A DNA stretch of 45,519 nucleotides from NCBI RefSeq assembly GCF_030523985.1, contig NZ_JAUNHK010000004.1:1-45519 (forward strand), read 5' to 3'. The position numbers and the translations under genes are program-made. Shown one piece after another: positions 14,443-22,388 of the stretch. Each line of letters opens with the position of its first letter. Position 1 is the stretch's first letter. The DNA is from Deinococcus sp. (GTDB lineage Bacteria > Deinococcota > Deinococci > Deinococcales > Deinococcaceae). The notes beneath the pieces were generated by a model that did not search any database, was not told the DNA's origin, and worked only from the letters and a program-made list of their open reading frames with translations.

Positions 14443-17400
14443 AAGCGCTGGCACAGTTTGCCCCCCTGACGCCCGAAGACCTGGCTTACAGGCTTCGCGG
14501 TCTTCGCCCCCTCGAAGACCCGGCAGACCCTAGCGAAGCCGGGCAGGAAGTGACCCGGCGCGGGCTGTGGCCTGCCGTCACTGCGGGCGTGCTGCGGGCT
14601 TACGGCCTGGAAGACCGGGCCAAACTTCCCCCACACTCCCAAAAGGGGGCGCTTTTCTTCGAGATAGGCGGGCCAGATGGTCAGGCGTGGGCGGTCAAGT
14701 TTCGGAACACTGACGCCGGGCTAGAAGTGGGCCGGGCGCAGACCGGGAAAAGCGGGACACGTTACGCCTATGTCTTTTCGCCCCACGCGAAGGCGGGCCG
14801 CCCGGCATGGTGCGCCCGGCCCATGCGCGAAGACCTGCCCACGCTGCTTATCGAAGGTGAGCTAAACGCGGCGGCAGTGTGGGCCATGCTGGAAGCGGCA
14901 GGCTTCGGGGACGCTTACAACGTGCAAGGGCTGGCAAGTGTGGGCGCACTTCCTCACATCTCGCACCTTCGCGCCGGGTCTGCCGTGTACGTCTTCGCTG
15001 ATATGGGGGATAAACGCGGCGAAGGGGACAGCGCCCGCGAAGTGTGGGGGACGCTGTGCGCCCACGCCGGGGCCGCAGTCTTCCAGCTAGGCCAGACCCG
15101 CACGGGCGAAGCTAACCCCTTCGCCTATCAGGACGCTTTAGGGGCGTGGCAGACCGGGGCCGACGCCTGCGAAGCCCTGGGCTACCTGCCCCCCTTCGCT
15201 TCGCCGGAATCGCACGCGGCCTATTTGGGCCAGAAGTTGCGGGCCGCACTCGAAGAGGCGAAGCCCTACACGCCCGCGCCCGAAGGCCCGGCAGACGGCG
15301 AAGAGAAGGCCAGCGCGTCCGGCGTGCTGTGGGTGTCTGACGTGGAAGGCTTCGCGGTACAGGCGGGGAAGCTGTACGGCGTGAAAAAGCGGTGGGCAGA
15401 CGGCGAAGAGTTTGAAGACTTCGAGGAACTTTTTAACTGTGCCGCCTACATCGCCGCAGAAGTCACCGAAGACGACGGCACAGGCGAAGGCGCGAAGGTC
15501 TTCGAGATAGAAGGCACGCGGGCAGATGGTCGCCCGCTTCCCCGTCTTCTTATCCCTTCGGGCGAGTTTACGGGCATGGGCTGGCCTGCCGCGAAGTGGG
15601 GCGCTTCTGCCATTGTGCGAAGCGGCAACGGCAAAAAAGACCGCGCCCGCGAAGGGATACAGCGCCTAAGCGAAGCGCGGGGCATCACTGAGCGCACGGT
15701 GTATCAGTTCACAGGCTGGAAGCGTGACCCGGTACACGGGCCTGTCTACCTGTCTGCGGGCGCTTCGATTGGGGCGCGGGGCGCGGTGGAAGGGCTGGAA
15801 GTTGACCTAAGCGCCGGGGACGGCAGACTGACGGGCTACGCCTTGCCAGACCCGGCGAAGGAAAAGCCCGAAGACGTGCGCGAAGCGGTGCGGCAGTCTT
15901 TGGCCCTTCTGGACTTGGTGGGCTTAGACCCGGTAAGCGTCCCCGTTCTAGGCGCTGTGTACCGTGCGCCTGTGGGCCGGGCTGACTTTGTGGTGTGGCT
16001 GACCGGGGAAACGGGCCGGAATAAGACGGCTTTTCTTGCGCTGGCACAGGCCCACTATGGGAAGGCATGGCACGCTAAGCACCTGCCCGAAGGCTGGAAC
16101 AGTTCGGCTAACTCTCTCGAAAAAAGCGCCCACACGGTCAAAGACGCGCTTTTCCTGATAGACGACTTTAAGCCGGGCGGCGTGTCTTCCGAAGTGGCAC
16201 AGATGAACGGTAAAGCGGGCCGCATCTTTCAGGGGGCCGCAGATGGGGCCGGGCGTAGCACCCTGACCGCAGACCGCAAAAGCCGGGCCGGGCTGTACCC
16301 GCGTGGGCTGGTCATGTCTTCGGGTGAGTCCCTGCCACGCGGTCACAGCAACCGGGCGCGGGCGGTCATTGTGGACGTGACCCGCAAACTTATTCCAGAC
16401 GGGGACAGGGCGAAAAGTGACGCCTTTTATGACGCGGCAGACCGGGCAAAAGAAGGCGTGTATGCGCTAGCCCTCGCTGCTTATGTGCAAGGCATCGCGG
16501 GCAACTTCGAGGCGCTGCGGGTGGGGTCTGAGGGCTATAACGCCCACGTCAGGAAGTGGGCGCGGGCCTTCGAGGGGGCGCACGGGCGCACGGGTCACGC
16601 CCTAGCAGAATTGTCCTACGGGTGGGCGTGCTTCCTGGCCTTCGCTGTGAGTATCGAAGCCATCACCGAAGGCGAAGCCCTGGCCCTGTGGGGCCGCGTG
16701 GTGGAAGCCCTGGCCTACACGTCAGAAGGGCAGGCGGAACACTTGCACAGTGAAGACCCGGTGGGCCGGGCGCTGTCCCTGACGGCTTCGCTTCTCTCTC
16801 AGGGCCGGGTCTATCTGGCAGACCTCAAAAGCGGCGAAGCGCCCGGCCCTGACCCGGACACGGCGCGGGTGTGCGGCTGGCAGGCCCGGCCCACTTACGG
16901 GGACAGCGAAGACGGCGAAGGAAAAGACGGGGCCGTGCTGACGCTGCGGCCCGGCGCGGTCAAGGTGGGGTACTACTCGAAGGCGGGCGGGGATGAGTGG
17001 GCGCACTTTGACCCGGAAGCCCTACACGAACAGTTGCAACGGGCCGCACAGGGTCAGGCCGGGGCCGCGCTTCCAGATAAGGGGGCGCTGTGGGCAAACA
17101 TGCGGGACAGGTTGCACCCTGCGGGCCTAATGCGCTGTCAGGTCGAAGGCCAGCGCGTGCGGGCCTTCTGGAAGGTCAGCACGCCCGAAGGTCTGCGGAA
17201 GCAACTTCTAACGCTTCGCTTCCCTTTTGACCTGCCCGCTTATGAATCTTTGGGGACAGTGGGGACAGTGGGGACAGACGGCGAAGAAAAGACGTACGAC
17301 ACGGCTTTTTTACCTGTCCCCATAACTCTATTTTTTAATAACCCTTTGGGGACAGTGGGGACAGATAAGACCGTTTTCTCTTCGCCGGAAGCCCTGCCCG

Positions 17401-17462
17401 CTGCGGCCCCCCTCGAAGACCCGGAAGCCCTGGAAGACCTCGAAGACTGGGGGGAAGTGTGA
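14268..17462 (+). CDS. Primase-helicase with TOPRIM and DUF927-like helicase domains
   Basis: Main replication protein of the element, 1064 residues from a GTG at 14268; the true N-terminus is probably the 13978 ORF joined by a frameshift. A TOPRIM module covers roughly residues 185-260, with Glu196 in LLIEGELNAAAVWAM and Asp245 and Asp248 in VFADMGDK. The helicase part has Walker A GETGRNKT at 580-587 and Walker B LIDD at 632-633, as in DUF927-type superfamily 3-like helicases. The C-terminal tail repeats GTVGTVGT, encoded by GGGGACAGT units resembling the TGTCCCCAC sites near attR. It is coupled to 17459 by a GTGTGA overlap. Confidence 0.8.
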   Translation: MGRTRRRKARTRRARGKARKGGKARRGAQKPAQGAAKEDGGKDPQKRTPKHVGLSAALKALAQFAPLTPEDLAYRLRGLRPLEDPADPSEAGQEVTRRGLWPAVTAGVLRAYGLEDRAKLPPHSQKGALFFEIGGPDGQAWAVKFRNTDAGLEVGRAQTGKSGTRYAYVFSPHAKAGRPAWCARPMREDLPTLLIEGELNAAAVWAMLEAAGFGDAYNVQGLASVGALPHISHLRAGSAVYVFADMGDKRGEGDSAREVWGTLCAHAGAAVFQLGQTRTGEANPFAYQDALGAWQTGADACEALGYLPPFASPESHAAYLGQKLRAALEEAKPYTPAPEGPADGEEKASASGVLWVSDVEGFAVQAGKLYGVKKRWADGEEFEDFEELFNCAAYIAAEVTEDDGTGEGAKVFEIEGTRADGRPLPRLLIPSGEFTGMGWPAAKWGASAIVRSGNGKKDRAREGIQRLSEARGITERTVYQFTGWKRDPVHGPVYLSAGASIGARGAVEGLEVDLSAGDGRLTGYALPDPAKEKPEDVREAVRQSLALLDLVGLDPVSVPVLGAVYRAPVGRADFVVWLTGETGRNKTAFLALAQAHYGKAWHAKHLPEGWNSSANSLEKSAHTVKDALFLIDDFKPGGVSSEVAQMNGKAGRIFQGAADGAGRSTLTADRKSRAGLYPRGLVMSSGESLPRGHSNRARAVIVDVTRKLIPDGDRAKSDAFYDAADRAKEGVYALALAAYVQGIAGNFEALRVGSEGYNAHVRKWARAFEGAHGRTGHALAELSYGWACFLAFAVSIEAITEGEALALWGRVVEALAYTSEGQAEHLHSEDPVGRALSLTASLLSQGRVYLADLKSGEAPGPDPDTARVCGWQARPTYGDSEDGEGKDGAVLTLRPGAVKVGYYSKAGGDEWAHFDPEALHEQLQRAAQGQAGAALPDKGALWANMRDRLHPAGLMRCQVEGQRVRAFWKVSTPEGLRKQLLTLRFPFDLPAYESLGTVGTVGTDGEEKTYDTAFLPVPITLFFNNPLGTVGTDKTVFSSPEALPAAAPLEDPEALEDLEDWGEV

Positions 17463-18076
17463 CCGGGCCGGACGTGCGGGCCTTCCTTGCCCGGCTGGAA
17501 GCTGCGGGCGTGGTACTGGCCCTGAACGCTTCCGGGGACGGCGTGCGGGTCATGGGGCGCGGCAGGCCCACGCCCGAAGTCATGGCAGAAGTCAGGGCGC
17601 ATAAGCCCGCGCTTCTGGCCTACCTTCGCGGCGAAGACATGGGCCAGCCCGAAGAGGGGGCGCACATTCTGCCTACCCTTCCGGCGAAGGAAGAGGAAGC
17701 GGCCCCCCTCGATGTCCGGCCCGAAGGTCTGCCCCCTTCCTCTTCGCCGGGCCAGACCCGGCCCCGTGCTGCGGCCCGCACGCTGGAAGAGTGGCAGGCA
17801 GAAGCGGCACAGCCGGGCCGCTGTGGAAGCTGCGCCCGCGCCCTGCCCGCGCCGGAATGGGGGCCGCTGATGGTCGTATGCGGTGCGCCCGCTAGGGCGT
17901 GGGAACCGGAAGCGCCCCCCTTCGCGGTGCATATCGCGGCCCGCTGCGGCGCGTACCTTCAGCCCGGCGAAGAGATAGGGCAGGGCTACAGGTCACACGG
18001 CGCGGCGAAGACGTGGGGGACCGGACAGCACGCGGCCCGGCCCACGCCTGCCCCACATCGAGGGGGCCGGGCGTGA
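17459..18076 (+). CDS. TubC-N-like and Cys-rich accessory protein of the primase
   Basis: A 205-residue protein whose GTG overlaps the primase stop. Residues 1-60 (VRAFLARLEAAGVVLALNAS, then VMAEVRAHKPALLAYLRGED) resemble the TubC N-terminal docking domain often found fused or adjacent to mobile-element primases. A disordered acidic/Pro linker follows. The C-terminal part has a Cys set (CGSCARALP, VVCGAPARAWE, AARCGAYL) that could bind zinc. Likely docks on the primase-helicase; inference from position and domain. Confidence 0.7.
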   Translation: MTGPDVRAFLARLEAAGVVLALNASGDGVRVMGRGRPTPEVMAEVRAHKPALLAYLRGEDMGQPEEGAHILPTLPAKEEEAAPLDVRPEGLPPSSSPGQTRPRAAARTLEEWQAEAAQPGRCGSCARALPAPEWGPLMVVCGAPARAWEPEAPPFAVHIAARCGAYLQPGEEIGQGYRSHGAAKTWGTGQHAARPTPAPHRGGRA

Positions 18077-18345
18077 CCGGGGCAGAGAAGGCCCGCGCCC
18101 TGGACCGGGCCTACTTCCAGAAGCACCCGAAGGCGCTTAGTTACCTTCGCCCCCTGGTAAGCGGTGAATGTCTGGCCCTGCCGTCCGGCGCTGCGGTGGA
18201 CTGCGTAGCGGTGGCCTATGTTGCGCCGGGCTTTACGGTCAAGGCCATTGTCAGGCCCGGCGAAGACCGGAAGGCGGCGCGGCGCGAAGTGGAAGAGATA
18301 GCGGCCCGGCTTCGAGGCGGCACGCGGCGGGGGGTGGAAGCGTGA
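18073..18345 (+). CDS. Hypothetical protein of the coupled array
   Basis: A 90-residue protein, GTGA overlap with the gene before. It has an N-terminal helix (EKARALDRAYFQKHPKALSYLRPLV), a beta-rich middle (VDCVAVAYVAPGFTVKAIVRPG) and a basic C-terminal helix (RKAARREVEEIAARLRGG). This alpha/beta layout is compatible with a small ferredoxin-like fold. No family is recognised. Confidence 0.65.
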   Translation: MTGAEKARALDRAYFQKHPKALSYLRPLVSGECLALPSGAAVDCVAVAYVAPGFTVKAIVRPGEDRKAARREVEEIAARLRGGTRRGVEA

Positions 18346-18593
18346 CGGGCCTACAGTTCGCCGTGCTGCGGGCCTATGCCGCTTCTCTTCCGAAGACCTG
18401 CCCCACGCGGGCGAAGCTGGCGGGGAAGCTGTGGGCAGACCTGCCGCATGGGGGCCAGCGAAGCGCGGGCCGGGTGCTGGCCTGGAAGATGGGCCTTTTA
18501 CGCGAAGACGGGCGCACGCTGACGCCCGAAGGTCTGGAAGCGGCGCGGGACTATTTGGGCCGCTTCCTCGAAGGCGAAGGGGGGGCAGGATGA
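18342..18593 (+). CDS. Small winged-helix-like protein
   Basis: An 83-residue protein starting with GTG inside the previous stop. FAVLRAYAASLPKTCPTRAKLAGKLWADL reads as two helices plus a turn, and RVLAWKMGLLREDGRTLTPEGLEAARDYL as a recognition helix and wing, like compact winged-helix DNA-binding proteins. The assignment is by pattern only. Confidence 0.6.
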   Translation: MTGLQFAVLRAYAASLPKTCPTRAKLAGKLWADLPHGGQRSAGRVLAWKMGLLREDGRTLTPEGLEAARDYLGRFLEGEGGAG

Positions 18594-19045
18594 CGGGCCG
18601 CACACGGCAGAAAGTACGGGTGATTTTTCGCGGGCTTCCTGCTACCGGAAGAGGGGGGGCGGGGTCCGAAGCTGGCCCGGCAGGGGGGGCGGTCTGCCCC
18701 ACGTCCGGCGAAGGGAAGACGGGCCGGGGGCTGTCCCCGCTGGCCTTCGCGCTGGCCCACGCGCTGACCCTCGAAGACGCGGGCGCACGCTTCCCACTTC
18801 CTGTCCGGCTGGCCTGGGCTTCTGCCCTTCGCCGGGTGGACATGGGGCCGGGCGTGCTGGCAAAAGGGGCAGAAGAGGCCCACTTTAGGGGGCTTATGCA
18901 CGCGGGTAGACTGACGCCGGAAGGCGTGCGGGCCGGGCTTCTGGCCCTCTCGGAAGACCTAACCCCCCCCCTTCTGGAAGAGGGACCGGAAGAGGGGGAA
19001 GACCCGGCGCGGGCCGGGCAAGGTGGAAGACATGGCAGACGGTAA
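18590..19045 (+). CDS. Hypothetical protein of the coupled array
   Basis: A 151-residue protein starting ATG in an ATGA overlap. The first 55 residues are Gly/Arg-rich and probably disordered. The rest forms helices (LSPLAFALAHALTLEDAGARF, VRLAWASALRRVDMGPGVL) and ends in an acidic EEGPEEGEDP stretch and a basic tip. It overlaps the following gene by 14 bases. Not recognised. Confidence 0.6.
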   Translation: MTGRTRQKVRVIFRGLPATGRGGAGSEAGPAGGAVCPTSGEGKTGRGLSPLAFALAHALTLEDAGARFPLPVRLAWASALRRVDMGPGVLAKGAEEAHFRGLMHAGRLTPEGVRAGLLALSEDLTPPLLEEGPEEGEDPARAGQGGRHGRR

Positions 19046-19319
19046 GACGGCGAAGAGAAGACGGCGCGGCAAGGCGGGCAGTGTAGAAGACGCCCGCGCC
19101 CTGCTGTGGAAGGCGCTACAGAAGGCGGGGGAGTTGCTGGAAGCGGAAGACCTGACGCCGGACATGACCCTAAGACTTCTGCACGGTCTTTCACAGGCGG
19201 CAGGGGCTTACGCCCGCGTAACTGACGTTTCAGACCTCGCGGCCCGTATCGAAGCCCTGGAAGCGGCACAACCCGAAGACATGGGCGGCCCACGTCTGCC
19301 CGGCAGGGGGGCGGCATGA
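19032..19319 (+). CDS. Helical protein with LxxRIxxLE C-terminus
   Basis: A 95-residue protein. A basic start (KTAKRRRRGK), encoded by an exact copy of the 16-mer repeat (19049-19064), precedes two helices (VEDARALLWKALQKAGELLEAEDL, TLRLLHGLSQAAGAYARV) and the motif DLAARIEALEAAQPED. This motif matches the N-terminal helix of several downstream array members. ATG 19032 is preferred to GTG 19023. The fold recalls small phage terminase-like or scaffold helices, but this is not firm. Confidence 0.62.
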   Translation: MADGKTAKRRRRGKAGSVEDARALLWKALQKAGELLEAEDLTPDMTLRLLHGLSQAAGAYARVTDVSDLAARIEALEAAQPEDMGGPRLPGRGAA

Positions 19320-19414
19320 CGCGGGCAGGGTGGGCGCTGGCCCTGTGCGGGCCTGACTTCCTGGCCTTCGCCGGGCTGTCTCTCTTCGCGCTGCTGATGG
19401 GGTGGGCGAAGTGA
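19316..19414 (+). CDS. 32-residue membrane peptide
   Basis: Too short for usual gene callers, but its ATG overlaps the previous stop and its TGA overlaps the next GTG. The peptide (MTRAGWALALCGPDFLAFAG...) is one hydrophobic stretch from Trp6 to Trp30 with a Lys end, able to span the membrane once. Its place in an unbroken overlap chain is the main evidence. Confidence 0.5.
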   Translation: MTRAGWALALCGPDFLAFAGLSLFALLMGWAK

Positions 19415-19668
19415 CGCGGGCCAGACTGCGGGCGCGGCTTCTGGCCCTGGAAGCCCGGCAAGACGCGGCACAGCCTGAACCGCTGTGCATTTGGTGGGCA
19501 GACGTGGGCGCGGGTCTATGGCGCGAAGGCGTGGGGCCAGAAGAGGAAGGCGGCGGGCCAGACACGGGCCGCACGCTTCCCATGACGCCCGAAGAGGTGG
19601 AAGAGGTGCGGGCCAGCGGTGGGCATGTGGTCATGCTGACCGGGCTACCGAAGCGGGGCCGGGCATGA
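19411..19668 (+). CDS. Array protein with N-terminal LxxRLxxLE helix
   Basis: An 85-residue protein from a GTG inside the previous stop. It opens MTRARLRARLLALEARQDA, the basic amphipathic helix shared with 19868, 20065, 20304, 21084 and 21539. The rest has CIWWADVGAGLWREGVGPE and TLPMTPEEVEEVRASGGHVVMLTG; this second segment resembles the core of small proteins that hydrolyse or bind nucleotides only loosely. Function unknown. Confidence 0.62.
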   Translation: MTRARLRARLLALEARQDAAQPEPLCIWWADVGAGLWREGVGPEEEGGGPDTGRTLPMTPEEVEEVRASGGHVVMLTGLPKRGRA

Positions 19669-19871
19669 GGCGCGGCAGGCCGTGGGCAAGGGTGGAAGCC
19701 CTCGAAGACGCGGCCCGGAAGCGGCAGGAAGACAGACACGGGCGCTTTTTGGCTTCTCTCTTCGGGTGGATAGCTGCGGCCCGCGAAGCCCGGCAGACCG
19801 CAGACCCGGCGAAGGAAGAGGAAGCCCACGCCCGAAGGCTGGAAGCCCTGGCCCGTGCGGGTGAGCTATGA
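19665..19871 (+). CDS. Array protein with N-terminal RVEALE helix
   Basis: A 68-residue, ATGA-coupled protein: basic MRRGRPWARVEALEDAARKR, then FLASLFGWIAAAREARQ and a second charged helix (EEEAHARRLEALARAG). It is almost entirely helical and likely a coiled coil. Member of the shared-helix set. Confidence 0.58.
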   Translation: MRRGRPWARVEALEDAARKRQEDRHGRFLASLFGWIAAAREARQTADPAKEEEAHARRLEALARAGEL

Positions 19872-20068
19872 CCCGGCGCAACCGCGTTACACGGTTGGAA
19901 GCCCTCGAAGCGAAGGCGCGGGCGCGTGCGGCTGACCGCGAAGCGGCGGCAGGGCTGAACCTTCGCGCCCGGCTGTCTTCCCCTGTCCCCGAAGGCTGGC
20001 GGGTCATAAGCGGCGCGGGTGTGGTGCTGGCCCTGCCCCCTAACGGCAGGGAAGCGGGGCCAGCATGA
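19868..20068 (+). CDS. Array protein with N-terminal RLEALE helix
   Basis: A 66-residue, ATGA-coupled protein: MTRRNRVTRLEALEAKARAR, a basic helix, followed by a short beta-like segment (GWRVISGAGVVLALPPNG). The same order of helix then short strand region recurs in neighbours. Confidence 0.58.
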   Translation: MTRRNRVTRLEALEAKARARAADREAAAGLNLRARLSSPVPEGWRVISGAGVVLALPPNGREAGPA

Positions 20069-20307
20069 CGCGGGCGAAGCTGGCCCGGCTGCGGAAGCTG
20101 GAAGAGAAGGCCCGGCAGGTAACGGCAGCACTCGAAGAGGCACAGGCCCGCGCTTATGTGGCTGGCCTGACGCCTGACGAAATTAGGACGGCTTACGCCC
20201 TGCTGTTGGAAGCCCGCGAAGACCCGGCAGAAGCGGCCCGGCTGGAAGCCCTCAGCACAGAAGACCTGATGAGTGAAATTGACAGCCTTCTAGGGCGGCA
20301 GTCATGA
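20065..20307 (+). CDS. Array protein with N-terminal RLRKLE helix
   Basis: An 80-residue, all-helical, ATGA-coupled protein. MTRAKLARLRKLEEKARQVT begins a long coiled coil to residue 35; a second helical hairpin (PDEIRTAYALLLEAREDPAEAARL, STEDLMSEIDSLLG) follows. Member of the shared-helix set. Confidence 0.6.
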   Translation: MTRAKLARLRKLEEKARQVTAALEEAQARAYVAGLTPDEIRTAYALLLEAREDPAEAARLEALSTEDLMSEIDSLLGRQS

Positions 20308-20573
20308 CGCGGGCCAGCCTTCGGGCGCGTGTTCGGAAGCTGGAAGCGGCCCGCACGGGGGCCGGGCGTGGGGTCTTTTCGTGGGGCGCTTCCGGGTGGG
20401 CGGCAGTCACGCCGGGCGCGGCCTTGCCCGCTGCTGTGCCGGGTCTGCCCTCTCTTCTGCCCTCTCTCGAAGAGGGGTCGGAAGGCGTGCCAGACGTAGA
20501 AAAAGCCCTTCTCTTCGCCGGGCCAGAAGGGGGGCTAAAAGTGATTCTAGGGATAGGCGGGGAAGACCTGTGA
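20304..20573 (+). CDS. Array protein with N-terminal RVRKLE helix
   Basis: An 89-residue, ATGA-coupled protein. MTRASLRARVRKLEAAR is followed by a Gly/Ala/Pro-rich middle and a hydrophobic beta-like end (ALLFAGPEGGLKVILGIGGEDL). Ten bases separate it from the next gene, the only gap in this part of the chain. Confidence 0.58.
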   Translation: MTRASLRARVRKLEAARTGAGRGVFSWGASGWAAVTPGAALPAAVPGLPSLLPSLEEGSEGVPDVEKALLFAGPEGGLKVILGIGGEDL

Positions 20574-20583
20574 GGGGGTATTT

Positions 20584-21087
20584 ATGACGGCGAAGAGAAA
20601 AGGGGGGCGCGGTCTGCTGGCCCGGCTGGAAGACCTCGAAGCGAAGGAAGCGGCCCGGCTGGAAGACGTGCGGGCGAAGGCGTGGGGCCAGATTGAACGG
20701 GCAGAAGGCCAGCTAAGCCCGGCAGACCGGAAGGCATGGAAAGACGCGGCGCGGGTCTGTGAACACGGCGAAGACCCGGAAGCCCTGGCCCGCATGGTCA
20801 AGGCGTGCGCCCACTTGCCCGAAGACTTGCCCGTAAGTCATCCGGCGAAGGCAGAAGCGGCAGCGTGGGAACCTTTTCCCGAAGGCGAAGACGTGGGGCC
20901 GCTTCGCCCGGCCCCTGCCGGACGGGTGGAAGACTTCGCGGGCTACTTCGAGGCGTGCGCCCGCTGGAATGACAGCGAAGCCCGGCGCGTCCCCCTGTCG
21001 GCAGACGTTCACAGGCTGGCCCGGTGGGGCGCGGCGCTGTACCGCTTCGAGGCGAATCTTTGCCGGGTCTTAGGCGGTCAGGCATGA
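20584..21087 (+). CDS. Larger array protein, 167 residues
   Basis: Begins MTAKRKGGRGLLARLEDLEAKEAARL, an extended version of the shared helix, with the start encoded by a copy of the element repeat (from 20589). The remainder is helical with conserved-looking EHGEDPEALARMVKACAHLP and RWGAALYRFEANLCRVLGG. The closing RWGAAxxRxxA...LRVL pattern recurs in the 21084 product, so these two are probably paralogues. Confidence 0.62.
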   Translation: MTAKRKGGRGLLARLEDLEAKEAARLEDVRAKAWGQIERAEGQLSPADRKAWKDAARVCEHGEDPEALARMVKACAHLPEDLPVSHPAKAEAAAWEPFPEGEDVGPLRPAPAGRVEDFAGYFEACARWNDSEARRVPLSADVHRLARWGAALYRFEANLCRVLGGQA

Positions 21088-21542
21088 CGGGCCGCGCTTC
21101 CTTACTTCGCCGGGTGGAAGCCATAGAAGCGGCGCACGCGGGCCGGGTGGAAGAGGCGAAGCGGGCGCAACTGCGGGCCGCGCTGGAAGCCCTGCCCCCT
21201 GCCGTGCTGCGGGCTTTTCGAGAAGAGGGGCGGGCCTTGCAAGACCCGGAAGCGTGGGCCGCTTTTCTCGAAGAGTCACGCGCCTACTTTGCGGGGCGTG
21301 GGCCAGAAGTGGCAGACCTCGAAGGCCCGGCCCGGTGGGGCGCGGCGTTTAAGCGCACGGGGCCGGGCCAGCCCTGGCCCACACCGAAGGAAGCGGCGCA
21401 CTTCGCGGGCGTGCTGGAAGCCCACGCGGTCAGGCTGTGGGGCGCACAGTTTGGGGCAGGCAGGCCCGAAGCCCGGCGCTTTTTCAGGTACAGCGGGGCG
21501 TGTTTCCACTTCCGGGCTTCCTTGCTGCGGGTGCTGTCATGA
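21084..21542 (+). CDS. Array protein, 152 residues, paralogue of the 20584 product
   Basis: MTGRASLLRRVEAIEAAHAG is the shared helix and is nearly identical to the start of the next gene. PAVLRAFREEGRALQDPEAW and RWGAAFKRTGPGQPW, then FRYSGACFHFRASLLRVLS, align in order with segments of the 20584 product. ATGA-coupled at both ends. Confidence 0.62.
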   Translation: MTGRASLLRRVEAIEAAHAGRVEEAKRAQLRAALEALPPAVLRAFREEGRALQDPEAWAAFLEESRAYFAGRGPEVADLEGPARWGAAFKRTGPGQPWPTPKEAAHFAGVLEAHAVRLWGAQFGAGRPEARRFFRYSGACFHFRASLLRVLS

Positions 21543-21988
21543 CGGGCCGCGCTTCCTTACTTCGCCGGGTGCGCCTTCTCGAAGACCGGGCCAGCCTTCG
21601 GGCCAGCCTGGAAGAGATAACGCGCCGGGACATTGTGCGGGCGCTTGAACTGATGGAAGACGCGCCCCTAATCGCCTTAGAAGAGGGCATGTCTGCCGGG
21701 CGTATCCCTTCCCCCTTCTGTGGGCCGGACGCCCTGGCCCTGCTGTCTCTCGAAGACCCGCAGACAGAAGACGCGGCAGTGTGGGCGCGGGCCTTCCTGT
21801 CCGGCGAAGACGTGGGCGCACTTCCAGAAGGCGCGGCCCTGTACTTCGGGGACAGGGCGGCAGACCTCGAAGACCTGACGCGGGACACGGCAGACGGCGA
21901 AGAGAAGACACGTTTACAAGACGCGGCGGCAGGGTGGGCCAGCTTAGAAGCCCTGGCCCGCGCCCTATCTGAAAAGGGGGACTTATGA
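21539..21988 (+). CDS. Array protein, 149 residues
   Basis: Starts MTGRASLLRRVRLLEDRASL; its first 22 bases repeat those of the 21084 gene, showing recent duplication of the start. The body is acidic and helical (EITRRDIVRALELMEDAPLIALEEG, DLEDLTRDTADGEEKTRLQD), and the GEEKT part is encoded by the element repeat (21896-21910). ATGA-coupled to the following regulator. Confidence 0.62.
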   Translation: MTGRASLLRRVRLLEDRASLRASLEEITRRDIVRALELMEDAPLIALEEGMSAGRIPSPFCGPDALALLSLEDPQTEDAAVWARAFLSGEDVGALPEGAALYFGDRAADLEDLTRDTADGEEKTRLQDAAAGWASLEALARALSEKGDL

Positions 21989-22359
21989 CGGCGAAGAGAG
22001 AAGGCGAAGCGGTACACGTTCACGGCCCGGAGTATGGGCGGCGTCATTTGGGCTACCACACGCCCGGCCCTGTCCCCTATGCGGCCCGCTTCCGGCTTCG
22101 AGAAGAGTGCGAAGCGCGGGGGCTGTCGCTGTACACGGTCAGCATGTCCGGCTATGCACAGGGGACAATAGACAAAGACACGGTGTACAGGCTGGCAAGG
22201 GGGGACACGCGGCGCTTAGACCTTCGCACGCTGGAAGTGCTGGCGGGCATCTTGCACGCCCTGACGGGCGAAGCGTGCGGCGTGTCTGACCTTCTGGCCC
22301 TGGAAGTGGACAGCACGCGGCGGCAGGTTCGGAAGTGGGAAGCCGGGGACAGCCTGTAG
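21985..22359 (+). CDS. XRE/Cro-C1-type regulator ending the rightward chain
   Basis: A 124-residue protein with an N-terminal basic stretch and a helix-turn-helix of the XRE type: FRLREECEARGLSLYTVSMSG, GTIDKDTVYRLARGDTRRLD, LRTLEVLAGILHALTGEACGVSDLLAL. The last two segments match helices 4-5 of Cro/C1 domains (leucine-rich, with VSDLL). It lies immediately left of the iteron-like repeats and is a natural candidate to bind them, as regulator or initiator; that is inference. It starts with a copy of the element repeat. Confidence 0.75.
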   Translation: MTAKREGEAVHVHGPEYGRRHLGYHTPGPVPYAARFRLREECEARGLSLYTVSMSGYAQGTIDKDTVYRLARGDTRRLDLRTLEVLAGILHALTGEACGVSDLLALEVDSTRRQVRKWEAGDSL

Positions 22360-22388
22360 AAGAAAGTCAGGTTTTTACAGGCTGGCTT

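Noticed and set aside
17986..19461. 491-codon reverse frame over the small-gene array
   Set aside because: Pro/Ser/Arg-rich translation typical of antisense high-GC DNA; the forward chain has consistent start/stop overlaps instead.
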